This document shows, one piece after another, positions 15,467 to 25,257 of a stretch of DNA of 64,000 nt. The notes beneath the pieces are model-generated. The model was not told where the DNA came from and did not search any database. It was given only the letters and a program-made list of their open reading frames with translations. Made by a program: the position numbers and the translations under genes. The DNA comes from Verrucomicrobiia bacterium (GTDB lineage: Bacteria > Verrucomicrobiota > Verrucomicrobiia > Limisphaerales > CAIMTB01), in the NCBI GenBank assembly GCA_019634625.1, contig JAHCBA010000011.1, forward strand, positions 62,001 through 126,000, written 5' to 3'. The stretch's first letter is position 1. Every line of letters starts with the position of its first letter.

Positions 15467-18400
15467 CTACGGCACCCCGTTCACCCTGTAGAACCGGCGG
15501 GAATGGGTGTGGGGCTGCGTTTCGAGGACCTCCAGCATGCCCCCGAACACGTTGGTCGTGAGCATCGGGGTCCAGGAGATCAGGTCGTCGCCGACCGCCA
15601 CCTCGTAGGTTCCGGGGCCGACGGTCTGCTGGATCAGCAGTCCGCCGTCCACGAGACTCAGAACGGCGCCGTTCACAGGGGCGAGGGCCAGCGAGTAGGA
15701 GAGCTGGATGCGGCCCTGGGCGCCTTCGACGCCATCGACCATGACGAGATAATCCTCGCCGGCATGGGCGCCGAACATCACTTCGCTGTGGGTGGCGGGC
15801 GGGATCGGCACAGCCAGCGCGACTTCCTGAAGGGTGGTGCGGTTGGTGTACACCCCGAGGACGGTGGGAATTTCGCTGCCTTCGGTGGAAATGGCCATCC
15901 AGCCGGAGCTGGACGCCCGGAACCGGAACCACAAGGTCGCGCCGCCGAGTTCGCCCAGCACCATCGGATCGTCCGGAGCCCGGTGGGCGCCGCCGTTGGA
16001 AGTCTCACGTGAACCCGGGATTCCCGGGGCGACCGAGGTGAAGGGGGCACCGCCCCCTCCGAAGAGGGCCCGCTGGGTGGTGGCCACCGGCTCGGGGAAC
16101 AGGTCCTCACGCTTGTCCCGGGCCGGAGCTTCGTCAGGGCGCGACACGACCTCGAGCAGCACGTCCCGGGTGCGGACGGACTGGCCTTGTGCGGTGGTCA
16201 CCAGGACGGCGTAGAGGCCCGCCTGGACGCGGGTCACCGTGGGCAGGACCAGGACGGGCTGGGTGCCGCCCGGCACGGGAGTGCCGTTGAAGTACCACTG
16301 ATAGCGCAGCCCTTCGCCCTCGACGGGCGCGGACAAAGTCCAGGCCGCACCCTCCTGAACGGTGCCGCCCTGCAAGGGTGCGACCAGACGGGGCAGGGGA
16401 GCGAGCCCCATGGTCCAGTCCCAACTGAACACGACCGTTCCGGCGGCCCCCGCATAACCGTCCACGACGATGTGGTAATCGACATCCCGAACGGCATCGA
16501 ACTCGACCCGGCTGGCCAGGAATCCGGCGCCATCGTCGTCGCTGGCCACCTCGACCAGGGTCCCCAGGCTGGAGCCGGTGTACACGGACAACAGGGTGTC
16601 GAAGCTGGAACCGGCGGTGGAAAAGATCATCCGCCCGTTGTCCGGGGCGCGCCAGGTGAGCCAGACCGAACGGCCGCCCCGCTTTCCGGCGTGGGCGGGT
16701 TCTCCGGCCTCCCGGCCGGCATCGATCGTGGTGGTCGTTCCCGATCCCTGGGCTCCTGACAGGCGGCCTCGATTCACGAAGGCATCGGCAAACGGCAGCG
16801 TGGGCAGCGCCAGGCTGAGGGTGGCGGGCTGGCTCTCCACGAGGCCCGCGCGGTTGGCCACCACCACGCTGTACGCCCCGGCGTCCTCGACCGTCACGCC
16901 CTCCAACCGCAGCGTGGGACCGCGGGCATCGCGAATGTTTTGACCGTTCTTTCTCCACTGGTACACCAGCGGCCCTTCCCCTTCGGCGACCACCGAGAAT
17001 TCAACCGTCGCCCCGGTCGAAACGCGCTGGCTGAGGGGCCCGGTGACCAGCAGGGGGAGCGGGGTGAAGATCGCCTGCGCGCCGGCCCGCAGCTCGAAGG
17101 TCGTGCCAAGACGATCCCGCAGACTTGGGAAGGCGACCGTTCCGCCGTCGAGCACCACGGTGGCGTCGGCGATCCGCACGAACTGCCCGGTGGAGATGAA
17201 GGCATTCAGGGCGATCAACAACTGGCCTCCCTCGAACTCCCGCGCGTTGGGCAGCAGGATGCGGCCCTCCGACGTCGCCCGCAGCCAGGGGGTGTAGGCC
17301 ACATCGGGTCCGCGCCACAAGCCCGTCGCCCCGCTGAAATCCACCACCCCGCCTCCCGAGGCCGAGACCCGGAACGGCCCCACCATCCGCGTCAGTCCGC
17401 TGAGATCGATGCGTCCCGCGGTCTCGGCATGGAGGTCGAAGTAGCCCGTCCTCGAGAACTGCACGGACTTCAGGCCCCTCGCATCGAGGATGGAGCCCGG
17501 ATCGCGGGCCCGCCAGGTCATGCCCGAGCACCGCAACTCGGCGACCTTCGGCAAACGCAACACGCCGCCCTCCCAGACGGACAGATCGCTGTCGTCCACG
17601 ACGGTCAACGCCTCGAACGACGGCTCGGCCCCCCGCACATGCACGGTGCTCCGCGTCAGCGCCGCCAACTGGGCCGTCGGAATGCCGTCCCGCGCATCGA
17701 GGTCCAGCGTTCCCCGGTCAAACTCGGTGATGCCCGGGATGCGGATCCTGCCCCGGGTGCTGGTCTTGAGGGAATGCCGGTAAGCGAAGCCCTCGCTGGT
17801 CCAGCGTCCGCGGGCGCCGCTCAGCTCCACCAGGCCGCCCGAACTGGCGGTCACGCGCAGCGGGCCGAGCAGGGCTTCCACGCTCCCCAGGTTCACCTGG
17901 CCGTCGGTGGTCGCGTTGATGTCCATGTACGTGGCGTTGGCGAAGGTCAATTGCCTCACCGCACCCCCATCGATCATCGAACCCGGATCCTGCGCCCGCC
18001 AGGTCTGGCCTCCGGCCCGAACCGAGGTCACCCCCGGCAACGCCAGCACCCCGCCGCCGAGGGCGGTCAGGTCGCTGCCATCGACATTGCCCAGCGCTTC
18101 GAACCCGCCCTTGAACCCGCGCACCACCAGCGCGCCCTGGGTCAACTCCTGCAGCTTCCCGGTCGGGATGGCCTCGAGGGAATCCAGGTCGATGGTCCCC
18201 CGATCGAACCCGCTCAACCCGGGCACCAGAATGCGCCCGCCGGTGTCGGCCTTGAGCATCTGGCGGTAAGCGAATCCTTCGCTGGTCCACCGTCCCTCCA
18301 GGGACTGAAGGTCCACCAGACCGCCGCCGCTGGCGGTAATGCGAATGGGACCGCGCACTTCCTTGAGCCCTGACAGGATCGCCCGGCCCTGGGACGAGAC

Positions 18401-19486
18401 GTTGATGTCGAAGTACGAGGCGGTGGCAAATGCCACGGTCCCGAGTGCCGAGACGTCCAGAACCGAGCCGGGATCCTGAACCCGCCAGTTCGCCGAGGTC
18501 ATCCGCACTCCGGTCACCCCGCCCAGGCTCAGGGTCGCACCCGCCGCCACGGTGATATCCGTGTCGTCCACCCGGGTCAGCGACGCAAAAGCCCCCTTGG
18601 TCCCGCGGACTGTGAGGGTGCCGCCGGTCAACGCGGTCCATTGCCGGGTTGGCAACGCGTCGTCCGAGTCGATGTCCACCTCGCCCCGGTCGAACTCGGT
18701 CAGCAGCGGCACCAGAATCGTCCCCCGGTTCCGGGCCCGCAGCAGGGAGCGGTAGGCGAAGCCCTCGCTGCTCCAACGGCCCCGCAGGCTGCTCAGGTCC
18801 ACCGTTCCACCTTCCGTCGCCGTGACCCGCATGGGTCCGAGGAGGCCGGGAAACTTCGGCAGATCGATGCGCCCTTCGCCAGTGGCCTGGACCTCAAAAT
18901 ACCCGTTGGCCGTGAGGTGGACTTCGCCCAGGGATGGCGCCTCGATCCAGGAGCCGATGCCGTGCGCCCACCAGCGTGAGATCGCGCTCCGCACCTGGGC
19001 CACGTTGGAAAGCCGCGCCTGGGCACCGTCGCGAACGGTCAGGTCCCCTCCCCATTCCACGGCCGCGCCGCCCCCCAGCAGGACCGTCTTCGCCCCCCGC
19101 ACCACCAGGGAAGCTCCCTGGGACACGGTGAAGTTCCCCCCGATCCGCGATTCCCCCTCGGTCAGCGTCAGCGTGCCGCCCGACACCCGCACACCGTCCG
19201 GCGCCTGAATCCTCAGCACCGTGACATTACCGCTCCGGATCTCGACGGGTCCGGTGCGCGGGGGGATCTCCACGTCATCGGCTGTTCCCGGCACCGCGCC
19301 GCCGCTCCAGTTGGCGGCGTCGTTCCAAGCCAGGGAGGCGCCCCGGCCAATCCAGGTCACCGTGGCCGCCCACGCAGCCGGCGCGGTTCCAAGCCAGCAG
19401 GCCAGACCCAGAAACAGGCGCCAGGGAACCCTGCGACCGGGGTCGGGTCCGATCGCACCTGGGGATTCGCATCGCGGCGGGGTCAT
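15467..19486 (-). CDS. Giant secreted protein: 162-aa repeats, Ig-like domains, C-terminal RFYR module
   Basis: 1339 aa. The signal region ends AAWAATVTW (about residue 41). Residues 45-215 form a beta-helix-like start (WNDAANWSGGAVPGTADDVEIP). Three full and one partial copies of a ~162-residue module follow (about 216-810); each has LRGRWSSEGFAYR, a FDRGxxDLD motif, a VRG motif and a WRxxDPGSxxD motif. Next come an Ig-like domain (YQWRKNGQNI), a pre-peptidase-like module (GGRSVWLTWRAPDNG), a second Ig-like domain (RYQWYFNGTPV), another beta module, and a final ~50-residue module ending RRFYRVNGVP. No enzyme motif. The start overlaps the upstream gene stop by 4 bases (ATGA). Probably a surface or matrix protein. 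Confidence 0.87.
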   Translation of the reverse strand: MTPPRCESPGAIGPDPGRRVPWRLFLGLACWLGTAPAAWAATVTWIGRGASLAWNDAANWSGGAVPGTADDVEIPPRTGPVEIRSGNVTVLRIQAPDGVRVSGGTLTLTEGESRIGGNFTVSQGASLVVRGAKTVLLGGGAAVEWGGDLTVRDGAQARLSNVAQVRSAISRWWAHGIGSWIEAPSLGEVHLTANGYFEVQATGEGRIDLPKFPGLLGPMRVTATEGGTVDLSSLRGRWSSEGFAYRSLLRARNRGTILVPLLTEFDRGEVDIDSDDALPTRQWTALTGGTLTVRGTKGAFASLTRVDDTDITVAAGATLSLGGVTGVRMTSANWRVQDPGSVLDVSALGTVAFATASYFDINVSSQGRAILSGLKEVRGPIRITASGGGLVDLQSLEGRWTSEGFAYRQMLKADTGGRILVPGLSGFDRGTIDLDSLEAIPTGKLQELTQGALVVRGFKGGFEALGNVDGSDLTALGGGVLALPGVTSVRAGGQTWRAQDPGSMIDGGAVRQLTFANATYMDINATTDGQVNLGSVEALLGPLRVTASSGGLVELSGARGRWTSEGFAYRHSLKTSTRGRIRIPGITEFDRGTLDLDARDGIPTAQLAALTRSTVHVRGAEPSFEALTVVDDSDLSVWEGGVLRLPKVAELRCSGMTWRARDPGSILDARGLKSVQFSRTGYFDLHAETAGRIDLSGLTRMVGPFRVSASGGGVVDFSGATGLWRGPDVAYTPWLRATSEGRILLPNAREFEGGQLLIALNAFISTGQFVRIADATVVLDGGTVAFPSLRDRLGTTFELRAGAQAIFTPLPLLVTGPLSQRVSTGATVEFSVVAEGEGPLVYQWRKNGQNIRDARGPTLRLEGVTVEDAGAYSVVVANRAGLVESQPATLSLALPTLPFADAFVNRGRLSGAQGSGTTTTIDAGREAGEPAHAGKRGGRSVWLTWRAPDNGRMIFSTAGSSFDTLLSVYTGSSLGTLVEVASDDDGAGFLASRVEFDAVRDVDYHIVVDGYAGAAGTVVFSWDWTMGLAPLPRLVAPLQGGTVQEGAAWTLSAPVEGEGLRYQWYFNGTPVPGGTQPVLVLPTVTRVQAGLYAVLVTTAQGQSVRTRDVLLEVVSRPDEAPARDKREDLFPEPVATTQRALFGGGGAPFTSVAPGIPGSRETSNGGAHRAPDDPMVLGELGGATLWFRFRASSSGWMAISTEGSEIPTVLGVYTNRTTLQEVALAVPIPPATHSEVMFGAHAGEDYLVMVDGVEGAQGRIQLSYSLALAPVNGAVLSLVDGGLLIQQTVGPGTYEVAVGDDLISWTPMLTTNVFGGMLEVLETQPHTHSRRFYRVNGVP

Positions 19487-21420
19487 GGCACACCTCGAAT
19501 CCAGTAGAAGCGGCGGGGCCGGTCGGAGGCGCCGGCGTCGAAGAATCGCAGCACCCCGCCGGTGACATTGGTCGTCGTGACCGGGGTCAGCCGGCTCATC
19601 GCGTCGCCGCGCAGGATTTCATAGGTTCCCGGGGGCACGATCATTTCGAGACTGAACCCGGCGGGGGACAAGCCCATGACGGGGGGCCGCACCTCGGCGA
19701 GTTGGACCGAGTAGGCGAGCCGCACCGGGCCGCGGGCGCCGTTCACGCCATCGATCATCACCAGGTAGTCCTCGCCGGCATGGGCACCGAACACCACTTC
19801 GGCATGCGACCGCGGCGGCACCGGCCGGCTCTCCGTGACGACGCTCAGGGCGAACCGGTTGGTGTACACGCCGAGAACCGCCGGGATGACGCTGCCCTCG
19901 GTGCTCAGGTGCATCCAGCCGGTTGCCATGGCCCGGAACCGGAACCACAGCGAGGCGCCCCCCACCTCGCCAAAGATGAGCGGATCCTCCGGCGACCGCG
20001 TCGCTCCCTCATTCGTGGTATCCCGCCAGCCTGGCAACCCGGGCGCCACGGAGGTGAAGCCGCCCCCTCCGGCCCCATGGAGGCTGGCCCCCCCGTTCAG
20101 GGGATCATCGAAAAGGTCCTCGAACTTGTCGCGGGCCGGGGCTGCCGGACCGGACACCACCTCAATGAGCGCCCATGGGGATTCGACCACCTGACCCGCG
20201 CTGTTGGCCACGCGGACGGAGTACTGACCGGCCTGGGCCGAGGTCACACTCTGGGCCGTCAGCAGGGCATCCCCTTCGCCCTCGATGGGTTCCCCGTTGA
20301 ACAGCCACTGGAACTGCAGTCCTTCGCCCTCGGCGACCACGGCGAGGTGAAGCGTGCCTCCCGAGACCACGATCTCCGACTCCGGGGCGGCCACGATCCG
20401 CGGCAGCGGCGGCGCGCCCGGTTCCAACTCCCAGCTCAGCACCACGCTGCCTTCCGCACCGGCAAAGCCGTCCACCGCGACGTGATAGTCCGTTCCCGCG
20501 ACGGCATTGAAGCGCACCACACTGGTCAGGTAGGAGCCGCCGTCATCGTTGGCCGCCACTTCGATCAAGCTGCCGGGCGTGCTTCCCGTGTACACCGCCA
20601 GCACCGTGTCGAAGGTCGAACCCGCAGTCGCGAATGTGGCCACCCCGCTGGCCGGGGCACGCCAGGTGATCCACACGGATCGGCCCCCGCGTTTGCCGGC
20701 GTGACGCGGCTCGCCACTGGCTCCCTCCCAGGTGGCGCCACGGTTGTTCCCGCGTCCCACGCCCGTGGCGTCCCCGATCAAGCCGCGATCGGCGAAGGCA
20801 TCGGCGAAGGGCAGTTCCGGCACGTCGATTTCGAGCACCACCGATCGGCTTTCCAGGGTCCCGTCCGGCGTGGACGCCAGCACGGTGTACCGTCCGCCGT
20901 CCGCGAGCCGCACGTTGGGGATCTCGAGGACCGGCTGGTTGGCGCCCGGGACGTCATTCCCGTTCACCCGCCACACGTAGCGGATGGAGTCCGAACCCTG
21001 GGCTTCCGCCTCGAACCGGACCGGGCCTCCCACCACGGCCCGCGCGTCGGCCGGTTGCCGTGCCCAATAGAGGAGTCGGTCCACCGCGGGTGACACCAGG
21101 GCGGGCTCGCTCAACACCGAGCCAAACGCGTCGGTCACTCGCACCCGGTACACGCCAAACTGGTCCTCACGGATGGCGGGCAGGAGCAGTTGATCCTCCG
21201 TGGCGCCCTCGACCGTCTCGCCCTCCAACAACCAGGCGAACCGCAAAAATCCGCTTCCCTGGGCCCCGACCCGCAGTCGCACGGCCTCGCCGATTCCGGC
21301 TTCGGTCCCGACCGGCTGCACGGTGATGATCGGCGGGGGCATCTCCTCGTCGGCGCGCCCGGGCCAGAGCCCTGGCAGCCCGCAGGCCAACAGCACGGCA
21401 GCCCAACGCCACTTTCCCAT
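19483..21420 (-). CDS. Secreted Ig-like protein, partner of the 1339-aa protein
   Basis: 645 aa from ATG 21420, giving signal peptide MGKWRWAAVLLACGLPGLW. Order: two Ig-like domains (FAWLLEGETVEG, YVWRVNGNDVPG; about 30-205), a pre-peptidase-like module (GGRSVWITWRAPASGVATF, about 225-345), a third Ig-like domain (FQWLFNGEPIEG), a beta module (GGASLWFRFRAMATG) and a C-terminal module ending RRFYWIRGVP. The second half is closely related to the 1339-aa protein, so the pair probably arose by duplication. The 5' region is itself a 138-bp tandem duplication that copies the start codon and ten signal-peptide codons in frame, so ATG 21558 is an alternative start. Stop and next start overlap (ATGA). 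Confidence 0.85.
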   Translation of the reverse strand: MGKWRWAAVLLACGLPGLWPGRADEEMPPPIITVQPVGTEAGIGEAVRLRVGAQGSGFLRFAWLLEGETVEGATEDQLLLPAIREDQFGVYRVRVTDAFGSVLSEPALVSPAVDRLLYWARQPADARAVVGGPVRFEAEAQGSDSIRYVWRVNGNDVPGANQPVLEIPNVRLADGGRYTVLASTPDGTLESRSVVLEIDVPELPFADAFADRGLIGDATGVGRGNNRGATWEGASGEPRHAGKRGGRSVWITWRAPASGVATFATAGSTFDTVLAVYTGSTPGSLIEVAANDDGGSYLTSVVRFNAVAGTDYHVAVDGFAGAEGSVVLSWELEPGAPPLPRIVAAPESEIVVSGGTLHLAVVAEGEGLQFQWLFNGEPIEGEGDALLTAQSVTSAQAGQYSVRVANSAGQVVESPWALIEVVSGPAAPARDKFEDLFDDPLNGGASLHGAGGGGFTSVAPGLPGWRDTTNEGATRSPEDPLIFGEVGGASLWFRFRAMATGWMHLSTEGSVIPAVLGVYTNRFALSVVTESRPVPPRSHAEVVFGAHAGEDYLVMIDGVNGARGPVRLAYSVQLAEVRPPVMGLSPAGFSLEMIVPPGTYEILRGDAMSRLTPVTTTNVTGGVLRFFDAGASDRPRRFYWIRGVP

Positions 21421-21652
21421 CAGGTGCGAACGTCGTGGCTCGGGCTGCGGACAACCGGGTCCGCGCGTCCCGCAGCCTGGAAGGGGCCCAGGCGGACAGG
21501 GCTGTCCGCGCTCCAGCCCGCCCGCCAACAGCACGGCAGCCCAACGCCACCTTCCCATCAGGTGCGAACGTCGTGGCTCGGGCTGCGGACAACCGGGTCC
21601 GCGCGTCCCGCAGCCTGACTGGGGCCCGGGCGGACAGGGCTGTCCGCGCTCC
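21386..21652 (-). repeat. 138-bp tandem duplication over the gene start, each copy with a perfect hairpin
   Basis: Copy A 21386-21523 and copy B 21524-21652 are nearly identical, offset exactly 138 bp (46 codons). Each contains the initiation codon, the first codons of the signal peptide, and the perfect inverted repeat GCGGACAG-GG-CTGTCCGC (21492-21509 and 21630-21647). The rest of the 343-bp gap (21653-21763) holds only a GGGGGC/ACCCCCC hairpin near 21661 and nothing gene-like. Confidence 0.9.
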
Positions 21653-21763
21653 GGAGGAAGGGGGGCACCCCCCGACTTCATCCTCCGAGGTGCATTCCGT
21701 TCAAGGGGCCTCATCCCGGGCCCTAAGCCCGCCAGCGCCGTCGCCTCCCGTGCCGGGCCCGCC

Positions 21764-24700
21764 TCAGAAATCGAAGCGCAGCGATGTGGTGAAGGTTCGG
21801 TCACGGTACGGCTCCCGGTAGCTGTTCAAAGGGTTCAACCGGTAATCCTGGTCGGTGAGGTTGAGGACCCCGGCGCGAATCTCGACGTTCCGCCGGTCGA
21901 AACGCCAGCCCGCATGCAGGTTCACATGCCAGAAATCGTCCCCCGGCCGGTCCGGGCTGTACCCGCGGTTCGACTGCTGCGTCCACACCCCCTCGGCCAG
22001 CGCGAAGAACCCGGTCGGATGGGTGTAGCGCCCCTCGATCCGCACCTGGTGCAGCAGCGACTCCACCTCCCGCCCGGATCCCGGGAACGCCGGCAGCGCG
22101 TCCACCAGCGTGGCCTCGCTCATCCGGTACCCCGCCCCCACCGACACGTCCCGGCCCAGCAGTTGATGGACCGTCACCGTCACCGAGTCCTCATCATAAC
22201 GCAGTCCCTGACGCAGTGTCCCCACCGTCGGGGCCGCCCCGAACGGCAGTTCGCGCACCCCGAGGTTCCGGTCGGCCCGGGATTCGAGGCGTTCCCAGCC
22301 GACGGTCAGATAGGTGCGGGTCGGGAAGCGCTGCTCGAAGCTCACCCCCCACGTCTCGAACGCCTGTCCGGCCACCGACCCCGCCGCCGCCTCGGGAATC
22401 AATCCGCGGTACGCCTGGTTGAACCCGGCAATCTGGGTCGGTTCCAACCGGAAACTCTGATCGAAGCTCACCCCGCCCAGCGATCGCGTGTAGGCCCCCC
22501 GCAACACCCCGTCCCGCCACGGGGTCACGGTCACCCCGGCCTTCGGAGAGACGCGGTCGAGGGTTTCCTCGCCCTCGATGACCGGCGCGATCCGGTAGTT
22601 CACCGGCTGCCGCAACCGGTCGTAGCTCAATCCCGCCGACAACCGCAGCCAGTCGAGCACCTGCCAGTGTTCGTACCCGTAGGCGGTGAACCGCAGCAGA
22701 TCCGCCTCGAGGTCCTGGCTCAACCCCGGCACCGGCACCCCGGCCGCGTTGCCCGGTCCCAGTTCGGTCCGTGTCTCGAAGGATCCCGTCTGCTGCCGCA
22801 ACCCGACGATCACCGTGTGCGCCTCGTGCTGCCAGATGTGCTGACCCTCGAAGGACCACGTCACGAACTCGTTTTCGTACCGGAGCGGGGTGGGGACGGT
22901 GACCTGCCGGAACGGGCTGCCATCCGGATTGCGGAACAGCACCGAACTGGTCGCCAGCGGATCGTCCATGGTGTAGCGGTCGTGAAGCCGGGAGACGAGC
23001 AACAGGGTGTCGGAACCCGGGGCCCAGGCGCGATGCCAGCCCACCAGGACCTGCGGTTCCTGCCGGTCCGTCGCCCGCAACCGCGGGTTGGCGTCCGCCG
23101 GGTCGTAGTACGGCGCCACGTCTCCGAATTCGGCATCGGAATAGATCAGTTGCAGGAACGCTCCATCCCGGGCGCCCACCTGCTGCTTGGCCTGGAGCGA
23201 GAGGGTCAGTTGCTCGGCGTCGTCATTGATGCGCTGCCCGTTGGCGGAGCGGTACATGACGTCGAGGGCGTATCCGAACGACCCGAAGGTTCCGAACTGC
23301 GATCCGGTCTGCTGCCAGTCGCCGTTGCTCCAATAATCCGTCCTGCCCGCCAACCCGGGTCCGTCTCGCTCGAACAACCGCGAATACTCGTTCGGCGCCA
23401 GAGTGGTCGAAAGCCGGCCCGCTCCCACCGGCGCGAGGAGATTGGCCACCAGGAACTCGCTGAACCACGCGGTCTCGTACCGCAGATCCACCTGGTTGGC
23501 GTCGCGCCGCGCGTTGTAGCTGTCGGCCAGGAACTGGTGCGCCGAGAAACTCAGGTAATCGTCCTCGACCGCCCGCGTCGCCGCCCGTTCCCCGTACGCC
23601 TCCAGACCCGCATCCCGGTAGAGCGCGGCGAGGTTCGCGCCCCGGACAGAACGGTCCTGGTCGAGACCCAGACGCGACCGATAGACCGCCCGGTTGTCGT
23701 TCAGGTCCAGGGACCGTTCGAGGTCGGCCACCGCCTCGTTCACCCGGTTCTCCCGCTGGCGCATCAACGCCGAATACAGCCACGGCGTTGGATCGCCCGG
23801 ATCCAGTTCCCTCGCCCGATCGAGTTCATGCTCCGCCCTGCCCGCCAGCGCCGGGGTCCGGAAGGCGCGGGAATCGGACAACGCCTTCCCGAGGTAACTC
23901 CGCAACGCCGCCCGCTGCGGTTCCAGCGCCGCCGCCGCCTGCAAATCCTCCCGCCCGGCCTCGAGTTCGCCCCGCCGGATGCGGACCAGCCCGCGCCCGA
24001 GCCAGGCGTTCCCCAGCGCGGGATCCAGCCGCAACGCCTCTTCGAACGCCGCTTCCGCCTCCCGCACCCGATGGCGCGCCGCCGCCAGGAACCCGCGCAG
24101 GGTGTGGGCTTCGGCGTGTTCCGGCACCAGGGCCAGCCCGCGCTCGAGCGCCTGTTCCGCCGCCCGCGTGTTCCCCAGCACAAACTCCAGCTCGGCCAGC
24201 CGCACCCATGCCAACCCGAAGTCCGGCGATACGTCCGTCGCCGCCCGCGCCAGGTCGCGCGCCGCCGCCAGCCGGGCCCCGGCCTGACGCGCATACGAGG
24301 CTGCCAGCAGTTCGGTCGCCAGCGGCGTCTCGTGATCCGGTCCGTCGGTCGATCCCCGCCGGACGGTGTCGATCAACCGCCGATGCGCGACTGCCAGCCG
24401 GCCCCACGGATCGTCCTCATCCTCCGGCTCCATTCCTTCCAGCACCGACTCCGCCTCCTCGACCGATCCAACAGCCAGCAGCAGGGCCGCGAGAAACACC
24501 TTCTCGTCAGGTCGTTCCGGCCACCGGTCCGCGGGGTACCCGGCCATGGCCTGCGGCAGGTTGCCGCGCCGGTACGCCGCCCAGGCCGCCGCCAGTTCGG
24601 GCACAGGCACCCCGGCTTCCCCCCATCCAAGATCCGCCGGATCCAGGATCGCCGGGTAATACAACGCCCACTGCACGGCCGACCAGTCGCCCGCCTCGAT

Positions 24701-25252
24701 CCTCGCGAGGCGCCGCGGTGCCATGCCGTCGCCCGCCTCGGCCACATCGCCGCTCCCGATGGACAACGACCGACCTTCGGCGTCGGTGAGATCCACCTCG
24801 CCGTCGAAGAGCGTCAGGCGCATCCCGCCTGCCTCCCGCACCTCGAAGGCGAATTCCGTGCCGCGAACGACCGCGCTCACCCCGCCGCCCTCGATGGTGA
24901 CCTGACCGGCCTGCCCCTGATGAAAGAAGGAAATGATCCCGCGCAGGATCTGCAACAGCGTCCCCTGCGGCCGGTCCGCGAACCGCAGCATGGACATCTC
25001 CCGCACCGGCATGATCGAGCGGTCCCGCAATTGCAGCGTGGCCCGGCTCCGCGGCCCGGTGCGGAGCATGTCGCCCCCGTACAGCACCTGGTTGGTCGCC
25101 GCGGTGTACCACGTTGCCGTGCCGGCAGGCTGGAACTGCACCTGGCCACTGAGGGCAACGACGGTCGCCTGGGCCACCCGTCCGGAATCCGCGGCCTCCG
25201 CCGGAACGGCGAACACCAGGAACAAACAGGCCCACCACCAACAACAACGCAT
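21764..25252 (-). CDS. FecR-TPR-outer-membrane beta-barrel fusion protein
   Basis: 1162 aa. Signal peptide MRCCWWWACLFLVFAVPAEA. A FecR domain follows (about 25-165: VALSGQVQFQPAGTATW, RTGPRSRATLQLRDRSIM, VRGTEFAFEVREAGGMRLTLFDGEVDL). Then come TPR repeats (about 190-570: AEQALERGLALVPEHAEAHT, AEAAFEEALRLDPALGNAWL). The last ~560 residues are a TonB-receptor/porin-like beta barrel with alternating strands and a terminal phenylalanine (TTSLRFDF), the outer-membrane assembly signal. ATG 25252 was chosen; GTG 25261 (overlapping the upstream stop, GGAAGG 7 bases before) is an equally good start. It lies 5 bp after the CHASE2/cyclase gene. Role inferred: periplasmic sensing coupled to an outer-membrane channel or secretion scaffold. 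Confidence 0.88.
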   Translation of the reverse strand: MRCCWWWACLFLVFAVPAEAADSGRVAQATVVALSGQVQFQPAGTATWYTAATNQVLYGGDMLRTGPRSRATLQLRDRSIMPVREMSMLRFADRPQGTLLQILRGIISFFHQGQAGQVTIEGGGVSAVVRGTEFAFEVREAGGMRLTLFDGEVDLTDAEGRSLSIGSGDVAEAGDGMAPRRLARIEAGDWSAVQWALYYPAILDPADLGWGEAGVPVPELAAAWAAYRRGNLPQAMAGYPADRWPERPDEKVFLAALLLAVGSVEEAESVLEGMEPEDEDDPWGRLAVAHRRLIDTVRRGSTDGPDHETPLATELLAASYARQAGARLAAARDLARAATDVSPDFGLAWVRLAELEFVLGNTRAAEQALERGLALVPEHAEAHTLRGFLAAARHRVREAEAAFEEALRLDPALGNAWLGRGLVRIRRGELEAGREDLQAAAALEPQRAALRSYLGKALSDSRAFRTPALAGRAEHELDRARELDPGDPTPWLYSALMRQRENRVNEAVADLERSLDLNDNRAVYRSRLGLDQDRSVRGANLAALYRDAGLEAYGERAATRAVEDDYLSFSAHQFLADSYNARRDANQVDLRYETAWFSEFLVANLLAPVGAGRLSTTLAPNEYSRLFERDGPGLAGRTDYWSNGDWQQTGSQFGTFGSFGYALDVMYRSANGQRINDDAEQLTLSLQAKQQVGARDGAFLQLIYSDAEFGDVAPYYDPADANPRLRATDRQEPQVLVGWHRAWAPGSDTLLLVSRLHDRYTMDDPLATSSVLFRNPDGSPFRQVTVPTPLRYENEFVTWSFEGQHIWQHEAHTVIVGLRQQTGSFETRTELGPGNAAGVPVPGLSQDLEADLLRFTAYGYEHWQVLDWLRLSAGLSYDRLRQPVNYRIAPVIEGEETLDRVSPKAGVTVTPWRDGVLRGAYTRSLGGVSFDQSFRLEPTQIAGFNQAYRGLIPEAAAGSVAGQAFETWGVSFEQRFPTRTYLTVGWERLESRADRNLGVRELPFGAAPTVGTLRQGLRYDEDSVTVTVHQLLGRDVSVGAGYRMSEATLVDALPAFPGSGREVESLLHQVRIEGRYTHPTGFFALAEGVWTQQSNRGYSPDRPGDDFWHVNLHAGWRFDRRNVEIRAGVLNLTDQDYRLNPLNSYREPYRDRTFTTSLRFDF

Positions 25253-25257
25253 GCGGT

